From: Psychrobacter sp.
Lineage (GTDB): Bacteria; Pseudomonadota; Gammaproteobacteria; Pseudomonadales; Moraxellaceae
Direction: 5' to 3'
DNA: 6,747 nt
NCBI GenBank assembly: GCA_029256865.1
Contig: JARIEH010000017.1
Span: forward strand, 1-6,747
In this document: positions 1 to 5,376 of the stretch, piece after piece
Layout of the letters: every line of letters begins with the position of its first letter
Position numbering within the stretch: the stretch's first letter is position 1
Program-made: the position numbers and the translations under genes
The notes under the pieces: model-generated
The model's input: the letters and a program-made list of their open reading frames with translations, nothing else
Told to the model about the DNA's origin: nothing
Databases searched by the model: none

Positions 1-1103
1 GCAACACCCAGATCGGCAATGGCCATCATGGGCAAGTCGTTGGCGCCATCACCCACGCAGACCACTTGTGACATCTCAATGCCCATACGCTCAGCCGTGT
101 GAGCAACGATGGCGGCTTTTTTGGCGCCATTAACGATCGGCAGCTGTATGTGACCCGTCACTGCACCCTCATCAATATCCAAGTGATTGGCATGAACTTC
201 ATCAATACCCAGTTGCTCAGCGATATAGTTGGCAAAATAAGCAAAGCCACCAGAGACTAGCACAGTATGATAGCCTAATGTCTTCAGGGCACTGATGATC
301 GTACGTGCCCCAGTAGATAGCGTCAAGCGTGCACAAATCTCATCCAGTACCGAAGTAGGAATACCCTCTAGCAACGCCACGCGCTGAGCAAAAGACTCAT
401 CAAAATCTATTTCACCACGCATCGCTGCTTCCGTGATGATTTCGACTTGCTCGCCAATACCGGCAGTTTTTGCCAGCTCAACGATGACTTCTTGCTCAAT
501 CAAAGTTGAATCCATATCAAAGCAGGCAAGCTTGTGTGTGCGCAACATATGACCAACAGACAGGATATGACAATCAACCAGTTTTGAGCTGTCAAGAGTA
601 GCATGATCAGCACCTTGAATGTTTTTATAGTTTTCAGCCAAATCATGACGCAGGCGAGTCGTCAGTTGATCATCAATGATATGTGCTGCCGCTGTTTTTT
701 TGCCAGGGTGCATCAAGGTATCGGTCACAGGAACCAGCAAGTAGCGGAACACTTGTGAAGGTACGAATGGCTGATAGGGCACTTTCCCTGTATTTGCAGT
801 AGGATTGCTATCATTGGCCAAATCAGGAACCGCAATCTTGACAAAGGTTGCCTTGGTGTCTTCTGCCACCGTTACCAAATGCCAGTTTGGCTGCTCATCG
901 ACCCAAGTCTGCACATATTGATGAATGTCGAGCGCGGGTACATGCGCGGGCAATACGACAATCAGTGCAAATACCGGCAGTGATTGCAGTGCATCAAAGT
1001 CTTGCAGGTTGGTACCATCGGGCAGCAATGAAGCAACAGAATCAACGGCTTGTTGCCATGCTTTGCTGTCTTTTGGTAACGAATAAGGCGTATTTTTTGG
1101 CAT
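1..1103 (-). CDS. serB: Phosphoserine phosphatase SerB (3' end outside window)
   Basis: SerB hydrolyses O-phospho-L-serine to L-serine and phosphate, the last step of serine biosynthesis, in the cytoplasm. The gene is read leftward; 367 codons are visible and the end lies beyond base 1. All HAD-superfamily motifs are present: DMDSTLIEQE at residues 196-205 (nucleophile D196, acid/base D198), VSGGF with S284, the GAKKAA lysine motif (K328/K329), and GDGANDLPMM with the Mg-binding aspartate D352 and D356. About 195 residues precede the nucleophile, more than in E. coli SerB. This fits the long form with two N-terminal ACT-like regulatory domains known from Pseudomonas and Acinetobacter; I infer the ACT folds and do not see a firm motif for them. 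The ATG at 1103 is preceded on the minus strand by AAGGGA (1114-1119) at 10-base spacing, supporting this start. It is divergent from the Smp-like membrane protein gene. Confidence 0.96.
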   Translation of the reverse strand, partial: MPKNTPYSLPKDSKAWQQAVDSVASLLPDGTNLQDFDALQSLPVFALIVVLPAHVPALDIHQYVQTWVDEQPNWHLVTVAEDTKATFVKIAVPDLANDSNPTANTGKVPYQPFVPSQVFRYLLVPVTDTLMHPGKKTAAAHIIDDQLTTRLRHDLAENYKNIQGADHATLDSSKLVDCHILSVGHMLRTHKLACFDMDSTLIEQEVIVELAKTAGIGEQVEIITEAAMRGEIDFDESFAQRVALLEGIPTSVLDEICARLTLSTGARTIISALKTLGYHTVLVSGGFAYFANYIAEQLGIDEVHANHLDIDEGAVTGHIQLPIVNGAKKAAIVAHTAERMGIEMSQVVCVGDGANDLPMMAIADLGV

Positions 1104-1406
1104 GGCTCAATTGTCCCTTGTATGCTCAGATAAGATTAGGAATAATAACAGCTTTACTGTCTGTCGCCTATACATGACGCACAAAGTAAAACAGTTGGAT
1201 AATAACCAATATTATCACTAGGATAATAGACGAGTTTGGCGGATAATTAAAAATATGTGCATAGCCAAACCTATGACAACGACTATGGTGATATAGTAAA
1301 GATGGTCGAATGTTCAACACGTCCTAATATAACAACACATTTTTCTGAAAAATGAGCGACAGTCTCGTTTTTTTAACTTCGTTTATTCAAAAAAGTTTAA
1401 CATATC
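1104..1406. other. Divergent intergenic region, serB / Smp-like gene
   Basis: This 303-bp AT-rich stretch should hold the promoters of both divergent genes. No pair of -35 and -10 boxes with good spacing stands out on either strand. On the plus strand there is a TATAGT at 1292-1297 and a TAATAT at 1325-1330, neither with a convincing -35. The plus-strand gene has no clear Shine-Dalgarno before its ATG; the sequence there is AAGTTTAACATATC. A T-run after a 3-bp GAG/CTC stem (about 1354-1374) is too weak to call a terminator. The most ordered element is the GATAATA dyad described separately. I see no small gene here that I can support. Confidence 0.6.
1198..1248. promoter_or_regulatory. GATAATA inverted repeat plus two GGATAAT half-sites (operator-like)
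   Basis: GATAATA (1198-1204) and TATTATC (1210-1216) form a perfect 7-bp inverted repeat with a 5-base centre. The same half-site recurs in direct orientation as GGATAATA at 1221-1228 and GGATAAT at 1241-1247, so GGATAAT starts at 1197, 1221 and 1241. It sits between the divergent serB and membrane-protein genes, about 95 bp from the serB start. A repeated half-site with a dyad is typical of a transcription-factor binding region, but AT-rich DNA produces such matches by chance and no known regulator motif is recognised. Confidence 0.3.
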
Positions 1407-2957
1407 ATGACTTATTTAGCGCCGCGGCAAGGTTTGTTTGCCATTATCATTCTGGTCAGTTTTTGTTTGCAGACCTTACTGTTGGTCATCAGCACTGATC
1501 AGCAATTGACCAAAATCCGTGAGCAAAAAGGCCAGCAAATGGTTGCTCAGCTCATCGATGAGGCGCGTCTGTCTTTAGAGAATAAGGATCGCGTGAGCCT
1601 CAGCGTCATTGCCAACCGTTATACCAGTGAGCAGGACGTTGCACGTATCTTAATCAAAGATAATAACGGCGAGTTACTTGTGCCAGTAGGGAATGCGCCT
1701 ATGCAACAAGGCGAAACTATCGAGCAAATGGCGACTAAGGGTGATGCCGTCATTGGTAGCGTGGCGCTTACTTTAAAAGATATTAGCAAGGGCGAGATTA
1801 TCACCATGCAATGGCCGTTTGTCATTGGCTCGCTGATTTTTCATCTATTCTTATGGCTGTTATATGGCTATGTTGCGCGTCCGACCAAAGAGCAGATCAA
1901 TGCATTAAGCCGTGATATTCAAGACCTACATCGCGAACGCTATGTGCAATCAGGCCAGTTAGCTTATGGTCGTGATGCTAATGAAAATGACTCATCAGGA
2001 AGTCATCCTACAGAGAGTTATGCAACACAGAGTCATGCAAGTAATACTAACACCACTCCTAATAATAGCGATCAAGAGAGCGCTCATGACCAAGTTAAGA
2101 AGCCGATAAGCACAGCGGGTATTCATGACGAGGTGAACGCTTATTTAAGAGGGCAGCAGCAAGCCAAAAGCACTACCGATGATACTCAGAGTGATAATGC
2201 AGTCGGTGGCACACAGACTCAGAGTGATGGCTATGATTTTGATAAGAGTATCTTGAGTAGTAACCGCTCTAGCAGTATCAAACATTCGATCACAACAACT
2301 GATGGTGTCAGCGTGAATAAATTCACCAGTTTTGCCTCCAAATTATCTACCACGCGCGCTTTTGATAGCGTTAGTGTGCAGATCATGTTCCATGATGAAT
2401 TCAATATGTTAGAACGCCTCTCTCCTGAGATGCGCATGCCATATCTCGCCCTATGTACGCAGTTATTGAGCCAAGCGGTGACAGAGCTACTCAAACAGCC
2501 ACTACTACTGGGAGTGAGCGCTATGAATGAGCCACGTTTTGACGGGCCTAGCGCCTGCGTAGAGCTAAAAGCAGAGAATAATCACGCCAAAGTAGCGCTG
2601 GCAGGGGTGATGTTAGGTAAGCTCTATCTTATGCTGAATAAGATCATCCATGACAAACATATTGAGCTGTCACGTTTTGCTTTGCCGGCTAAGGTTGGCG
2701 TCAGTGATAATGCTCAAGCGGATGCCATGATGCAGCTACTTAAAAGCGTTGGTAGAAAAGAGCAGATGCTGATTCTATTACCGAATGCTGGACTTAAGCA
2801 AATCGGCAATCATGTACAAGTGCAGAGCCTCAAGCGGCCAACGACTGTGTATGAGCGTGAGTGCGCGATATTTGACGGTGCCAATGACTCAATGATACAG
2901 CGTTTGGCAGAAGTACGTAATGCGGTACTCATGACCGGAAATGAAGAAGAGGTATAG
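1407..2957 (+). CDS. Smp/YtjB/AhpA-like membrane protein with long cytoplasmic C-terminal domain
   Basis: This 516-residue inner-membrane protein has TM1 at about 9-29, an exported domain at 30-132, TM2 at about 135-156, a charged helix at 157-180, a Ser/Asn/Thr/Gln/Asp-rich linker at about 186-315 and a folded domain at about 316-510. The first 160 residues match the layout of E. coli Smp (YtjB; SMP_2 family). That includes an IKDNNGELLVPVG strand pair near 82-95 and a VIGSVALTL strand before TM2. E. coli smp is likewise divergent from serB, which strengthens the assignment. E. coli Smp is only about 214 residues and ends soon after TM2, so the linker and C-terminal domain are additions. The C-terminal domain shows alternating strands and helices (VSVQIMF 322-328, ALPAKVGVS 425-433, LKRPTTVYE 475-483) that loosely recall a class III nucleotide cyclase without its catalytic set. 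The ATG at 1407 puts TM1 at the expected place but has no good ribosome binding site. Biochemical function is unknown. Confidence 0.8.
   Translation: MTYLAPRQGLFAIIILVSFCLQTLLLVISTDQQLTKIREQKGQQMVAQLIDEARLSLENKDRVSLSVIANRYTSEQDVARILIKDNNGELLVPVGNAPMQQGETIEQMATKGDAVIGSVALTLKDISKGEIITMQWPFVIGSLIFHLFLWLLYGYVARPTKEQINALSRDIQDLHRERYVQSGQLAYGRDANENDSSGSHPTESYATQSHASNTNTTPNNSDQESAHDQVKKPISTAGIHDEVNAYLRGQQQAKSTTDDTQSDNAVGGTQTQSDGYDFDKSILSSNRSSSIKHSITTTDGVSVNKFTSFASKLSTTRAFDSVSVQIMFHDEFNMLERLSPEMRMPYLALCTQLLSQAVTELLKQPLLLGVSAMNEPRFDGPSACVELKAENNHAKVALAGVMLGKLYLMLNKIIHDKHIELSRFALPAKVGVSDNAQADAMMQLLKSVGRKEQMLILLPNAGLKQIGNHVQVQSLKRPTTVYERECAIFDGANDSMIQRLAEVRNAVLMTGNEEEV
2184..2228 (+). repeat. In-frame 12-bp direct repeat in the linker
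   Basis: ACTCAGAGTGAT occurs identically at 2184-2195 and 2217-2228, 33 bp apart and in the same frame, encoding TQSD at residues 260-263 and 271-274. A looser duplication lies near 2016-2042, where AGTTATGCAA and AGTCATGCAA encode SYAT and SHAS. Both pairs lie in the low-complexity linker, consistent with a disordered segment that changes length by short duplications. Confidence 0.7.
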
Positions 2958-3021
2958 CCTGATCGTTAGCCTAATAGCTCCCTCAAAAATCAGACTAAAA
3001 TGCTTATTTGAGTAAAAAGGA

Positions 3022-3050
3022 TTGACAAGGCAGGTTAGAGACTTTATAAG
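3022..3050 (+). promoter_or_regulatory. Strong sigma70-type promoter of the acidic small protein gene
   Basis: A perfect TTGACA -35 box (3022-3027) is separated by exactly 17 bp from TATAAG (3045-3050), a 5/6 match to the -10 consensus. Transcription would start near 3057, giving a leader of about 47 bases before the ATG at 3104. This is the best promoter in the window and implies that the small acidic protein is well expressed, independently of the upstream gene. Confidence 0.78.
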
Positions 3051-3103
3051 GCATAGTTATATAGTATATTTTGAATTTATTGCCCAATGTATAGGAGCTT
3101 ATC

Positions 3104-3349
3104 ATGAGCGATTCTGATATCGATGATGATTTTGATGATGATTTTGGTGACGACGACGACGCAAAGATGGTCGAAGAAGCAGAGAGTAGTGTCCGCACAC
3201 GCTTAAGCAGTCTTGAGAAGCGTCGTTTGATTGATAACCTATTAGAAGAAAAACGTCTAGCGAAAGCTCTAAAGGACGATTTAGATGACTTAGGTGAAGA
3301 CGATGACGATGACTTTGATGATGACTGGGATGACGATGATGAGATCTAA
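3104..3349 (+). CDS. Small, extremely acidic protein (81 aa), possibly PA3496-like
   Basis: The protein has 29 Asp and 8 Glu against 10 Lys/Arg in 81 residues, a net charge near -27. Two acidic arms flank a basic helix. The N-terminal arm carries DDDF twice in tandem (residues 7-14) and the C-terminal arm carries DDDF then DDDW (68-75). The core, about 31-56, contains RTRLSSLEKRRLIDNLLEEK and is predicted helical. There is no signal peptide or membrane segment, so it is probably cytoplasmic. Start evidence is strong: AGGAG at 3093-3097, 6 bases before the ATG, behind a near-consensus promoter. The RRxIDxxLEEKRL core is reminiscent of the short gammaproteobacterial proteins annotated as the PA3496 family of putative envelope integrity proteins. 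I recall that resemblance from memory and cannot confirm it. Function is unknown; acidic mimicry of nucleic acid or binding to a basic partner is only a guess. Confidence 0.85.
   Translation: MSDSDIDDDFDDDFGDDDDAKMVEEAESSVRTRLSSLEKRRLIDNLLEEKRLAKALKDDLDDLGEDDDDDFDDDWDDDDEI
3122..3145 (+). repeat. Tandem 12-bp repeat in acidic coding region
   Basis: GATGATGATTTT is repeated perfectly twice (3122-3133 and 3134-3145), encoding the DDDF-DDDF segment. The C-terminal acidic arm has a diverged version of the same Asp-rich pattern near 3305-3331. It suggests growth of the acidic arms by repeat expansion. Confidence 0.7.
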
Positions 3350-3365
3350 GCCTAAAGTTTAGGCT
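3349..3365 (+). other. Perfect dyad overlapping the stop codon of the acidic protein gene
   Basis: AGCCTAAA (3349-3356) and TTTAGGCT (3358-3365) are perfect inverted arms around one base, and the first arm begins with the last base of the TAA stop. As RNA it would fold as a 6-bp stem with a 5-base loop. No T-run follows (next bases GTGTGTG), so it is at best a weak terminator or an mRNA 3'-end stabiliser. Confidence 0.35.
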
Positions 3366-3456
3366 GTGTGTGAATCAATCCTGAATCAGCGATAGCAGGC
3401 TTATGAGCTACGCCAAAACATAGGGTCTGTATATAAACGTGTTAAGCTGAAATCAG

Positions 3457-3516
3457 TTTATTTACAATGTTTCATATAAAGCCTCATCACAGTTTCGAAT
3501 TTTATTTATAATGTTT
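3457..3516 (+). promoter_or_regulatory. Duplicated AT-rich element with -10-like boxes upstream of the YecA-family gene
   Basis: TTTATTTACAATGTTT (3457-3472) and TTTATTTATAATGTTT (3501-3516) are 16-base direct repeats with one mismatch, 44 bp apart. The second contains a perfect TATAAT (3507-3512) and the first the near-match TACAAT (3463-3468). The -35 position for the second (TCATCA, 3484-3489) is poor. This is the most likely place for the promoter of the gene starting at 3619, possibly two tandem start sites or one promoter needing an activator. Confidence 0.4.
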
Positions 3517-3544
3517 AACCATGTAGTTAATAAGATAGCGTGCT

Positions 3545-3587
3545 AGTGACTGCTTTTGTTAAAGCAGTAGTTATTAAGTCAGTCATT
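3545..3587 (+). promoter_or_regulatory. Two mutually exclusive hairpins in the YecA-family leader
   Basis: ACTGCTTT (3549-3556) and AAAGCAGT (3561-3568) form a perfect 8-bp stem with a 4-base TGTT loop. The left side can instead pair further downstream: AGTGACTG (3545-3552) with CAGTCATT (3580-3587), 8 pairs with one G-U. Both lie between the likely promoter and the ATG at 3619. No T-run follows either hairpin, so this is not a standard terminator; it might affect translation or mRNA stability. Confidence 0.35.
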
Positions 3588-3618
3588 ACAGCGTTTATCG
3601 ACCAAGGAAAAATACCTT

Positions 3619-4176
3619 ATGAGTAACCCTTTAAGCTTTGACGAACTATTGGATTATTTAGACAGCCAAGAGAGCCAATATGTGCTCGATAGTGTCGCTA
3701 CCCATGGTTTCTTGACTGCCACTGTGATTGGACGGCCTCTACCAAATTGGATAGATGCGCTGTTTGAAGGTCATGTGGCAGAGATTCCAGAAAATGTCAT
3801 TGACGGTATTCGCCGCTGGCGTGATGCCATCATGGCTGAGCTAAAGAACGAGACGCCTATTGAGCTGCCGTTCGGTGAAGATGCTGGTAATGAAGAAGTT
3901 GCGGTCGACTTTTCAGATGAGTCAGACATCGTGGCGTGGTCGATTGGTTTTGTGGATGCCATGTATGGCGATGAAGCCAGCGACTGGTTTGAGGATGAAG
4001 ACACGGCAGAAGATGTAGCCGTATTGACGCTGCCAATGATCGTGCTAAGTGGTATCGATGATGAAGATCCAGAGTTGGCGCAAATGCGTAGCGACGAAGA
4101 CAAGATGGCACAAATGGCAAATAGTATCGAAGGTAATCTGACTGAGTTGTTTTTATTGTTTCATACCAACGACTAG
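3619..4176 (+). CDS. YecA/YgfB (UPF0149) family protein
   Basis: The 185-residue product matches the UPF0149 (YgfB/YecA) family in length and pattern. It has an N-terminal helix with FDELLDYLDS (7-16), the family hallmark HGFLTA followed by VIG (29-38), PNWIDALF (42-49), and the second conserved segment VAWSIGFVDAM (105-115), then an acidic region and a helical end. It lacks the C-terminal cysteine-rich SEC-C metal motif found in E. coli YecA, so it resembles the YgfB type more. It is soluble, with no signal peptide, hence cytoplasmic. The ATG at 3619 is supported by AAGGA at 3604-3608 with a 10-base gap. The gene stands alone, between the acidic protein gene and the YbjQ pair on the same strand, with about 160-270 bp on each side. 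Family members have no generally established molecular function. Confidence 0.9.
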   Translation: MSNPLSFDELLDYLDSQESQYVLDSVATHGFLTATVIGRPLPNWIDALFEGHVAEIPENVIDGIRRWRDAIMAELKNETPIELPFGEDAGNEEVAVDFSDESDIVAWSIGFVDAMYGDEASDWFEDEDTAEDVAVLTLPMIVLSGIDDEDPELAQMRSDEDKMAQMANSIEGNLTELFLLFHTND

Positions 4177-4196
4177 ATCTATCCCTACTTATCTAT

Positions 4197-4255
4197 AGAC
4201 AGTGCTACTGAATCTCGATTTATGCGAATCATCGATCTCTATAGCAGCGCTGTCT
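4197..4255. terminator. Long imperfect hairpin after the YecA-family gene
   Basis: Arms AGACAGTGCTACT (4197-4209) and AGCAGCGCTGTCT (4243-4255) pair over 13 positions with one G-U and one A-C. The 33-base loop can form a smaller TCGAT/ATCGA stem (4215-4219 with 4231-4235). It begins 21 bases after the stop codon. No T-run follows directly; a run of seven T lies at 4289-4295 after only a weak GCG/CGC stem. It may terminate or protect the upstream transcript, and the pairing works similarly on either strand. As a classic intrinsic terminator it is incomplete. Confidence 0.4.
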
Positions 4256-4334
4256 AATGTTTATGAGATGGCGCTTATCAAACCTCGCTTTTTTTAAATT
4301 AGCTTCTTTGTAAGTCACCGAGTAAGGTAATATC

Positions 4335-4787
4335 ATGACTGTGAAACTCTCCAACCTTGAGCACTTGCCTAACTATCAAATCACTGAGCGCTTAGATGTG
4401 GTATACGGCAGTACCGTGCGCTCAAAACATGTCGGCAAGGACTTGTTCGCAGGACTCAAAAATATCGTCGGTGGTGAGCTAACGGCTTATACCGAGCTGC
4501 TAGAAGAGTCGCGTCAAGAGGCGATAGAACGTATGATCGTTAAGGCAGAAGAATTGGGAGCTGATGCGGTTGTGGGTCTGCGGTTTTCAACCTCTAGTAT
4601 CGCCCAAGGTGCTTCAGAGCTTTTTGTGTATGGTACCGCCGTCAAAGTCATCCCAATACAACAACAGCCTATGTCACATCAAAAACCACCGACTAACCAA
4701 TCTGATCATCACCTACCTGACCCGCAACAACCGAGCCCAACACAACCCCCATCTGATGGCTTACCACGTTTTAATCCTTTTGGCTAA
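4335..4787 (+). CDS. YbjQ (UPF0145/DUF74) family protein with Pro/Gln-rich tail
   Basis: Residues about 15-106 match the YbjQ family of putative heavy-metal-binding proteins, which form pentamers in known structures. The family signature is clear: DLFAGLKNIVGGELTAY (36-52), a long helix with SRQEAIERM (59-67), ELGADAVVGLRF (73-84) and YGTAVKVI (99-106). E. coli YbjQ is 107 residues; here about 45 extra residues (106-150), rich in Pro, Gln and His, follow the domain and end in RFNPFG. The tail is probably disordered and may bind a partner. No signal peptide or membrane segment is visible. AAGGT (4324-4328) lies 6 bases before the ATG and supports the start. A membrane-anchored paralogue follows about 110 bp downstream on the same strand, so the two products probably act together. 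The physiological role of YbjQ proteins is not established. Confidence 0.92.
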   Translation: MTVKLSNLEHLPNYQITERLDVVYGSTVRSKHVGKDLFAGLKNIVGGELTAYTELLEESRQEAIERMIVKAEELGADAVVGLRFSTSSIAQGASELFVYGTAVKVIPIQQQPMSHQKPPTNQSDHHLPDPQQPSPTQPPSDGLPRFNPFG

Positions 4788-4807
4788 TTATTGAAGTGGT
4801 GGACTCT

Positions 4808-4827
4808 AGCTTTAGACTATGAAAGCT
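4808..4827 (+). other. Small dyad between the two YbjQ genes
   Basis: AGCTTT (4808-4813) and AAAGCT (4822-4827) form a perfect 6-bp inverted repeat with an 8-base loop. The annotated-looking ATG at 4819 lies in its loop. It is the first of three stem-forming elements packed into this 109-base gap. Confidence 0.35.
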
Positions 4828-4841
4828 CTAATGTGGTCATA

Positions 4842-4879
4842 CTTCAATTTTGAAGCGTTCAATGCTTCAAGGCTTTTTT
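4842..4879 (+). terminator. Terminator-like hairpin with alternative pairing (attenuator candidate)
   Basis: TTGAAGC (4850-4856) and GCTTCAA (4864-4870) make a perfect 7-bp stem with a 7-base loop, followed after GGC by six T (4874-4879), the layout of a modest intrinsic terminator. Just upstream, CTTCAA (4842-4847) can pair with the same TTGAAG arm (4850-4855), which would stop the terminator from forming. The T-run ends 17 bases before the preferred ATG (4897) of the second YbjQ gene. This could set how much transcription passes from the soluble paralogue into the membrane one. No ligand-binding or leader-peptide element is seen, so control is a guess. Confidence 0.5.
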
Positions 4880-4896
4880 ACGATAAGAGACGTGTC

Positions 4897-5376
4897 ATGA
4901 ATAACTCTATTACCCAAATGCTAATCAACTACGCGCCACTCATTATATTGTTTTTCGTCGGTTGGTTTTTTGGGTCACGTCATGAGCGTCAGCATTTGGC
5001 GCGCTTGGCAATTTCAGAAAAAGCCTTGGCTGATATCATTGTATCCACTGAGCGTTTTTATAAGCCTGCTCTTAAGGCGAATAGTGAAGGTGAGCTAGTG
5101 CTTGGTAGCGTGGTTATTGCACAAGACTATTTTAAGATGGTGATTGCGCGCGTCCTTAATTTATTTGGCAAAAACTTAACCACTTATGAGACCTTATTAG
5201 ATCGTGCCCGTCGTGAGGCCGTGGTGCGTATGCGCACACAAGCGCGGGAAAAAGGCTACACTCATATTTACGGTCTGCGCTTTGAAGTCAGTAATATTAA
5301 TCAGCTTGGCAGCATGGTAGAAGCCATTGCTTATGGCACTGCTGTCATCAGTATTGAGAGTCGTAAGCCGCGTTAA
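4897..5376 (+). CDS. Membrane-anchored YbjQ (UPF0145/DUF74) paralogue
   Basis: With the ATG at 4897 the product has 159 residues: one N-terminal transmembrane helix (about 10-27, YAPLIILFFVGWFFGS), a charged linker (28-48), and a YbjQ-like domain (about 49-153). It aligns with the upstream protein over LTxYxxLLxxxRxEAxxRM (94-112), a GLRF (126-129) and YGTAVISI (146-153). The glycine-rich FAGLKNIVGG segment of the paralogue is replaced by MVIARVLNLFGK (81-92), so the putative metal or oligomer surface has changed. The frame is open upstream to an ATG at 4819, but I prefer 4897. The upstream ATG has no ribosome binding site at good spacing, its added 26 residues would span a terminator-like hairpin, and AAGAG (4885-4889) precedes 4897. 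The helix then begins near the N-terminus as a plain signal anchor. It probably forms hetero-oligomers with the soluble paralogue at the inner membrane (inference). Confidence 0.85.
   Translation: MNNSITQMLINYAPLIILFFVGWFFGSRHERQHLARLAISEKALADIIVSTERFYKPALKANSEGELVLGSVVIAQDYFKMVIARVLNLFGKNLTTYETLLDRARREAVVRMRTQAREKGYTHIYGLRFEVSNINQLGSMVEAIAYGTAVISIESRKPR

Noticed and set aside
848..1177. 109-residue plus-strand frame
   Set aside because: It is antisense to serB, which has all catalytic motifs in the opposite frame; there is no ribosome binding site and the translation has no recognisable pattern.
1354..1374. GAG/CTC stem followed by T-run as a terminator
   Set aside because: Only a 3-bp stem; too weak, and it lies just before the start of a gene.
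3004..3198. 64-residue Ser-rich minus-strand frame
   Set aside because: It is the complement of the Asp-codon tract of the acidic protein and overlaps its promoter; no start signals.
3122..3340. Asp-codon repeats as a possible microsatellite or CRISPR-like array
   Set aside because: The repeats are in frame, encode the acidic arms, and have no spacer structure.
3771..4120. Two overlapping minus-strand frames of about 90-110 residues
   Set aside because: They are Ser- or Pro/His-rich reverse readings of the acidic YecA-family gene, an expected artefact of Asp/Glu-rich coding DNA.
4564..4794. 76-residue plus-strand frame inside the first YbjQ gene
   Set aside because: The YbjQ frame has clear family motifs and a ribosome site; this is its shadow in another frame.
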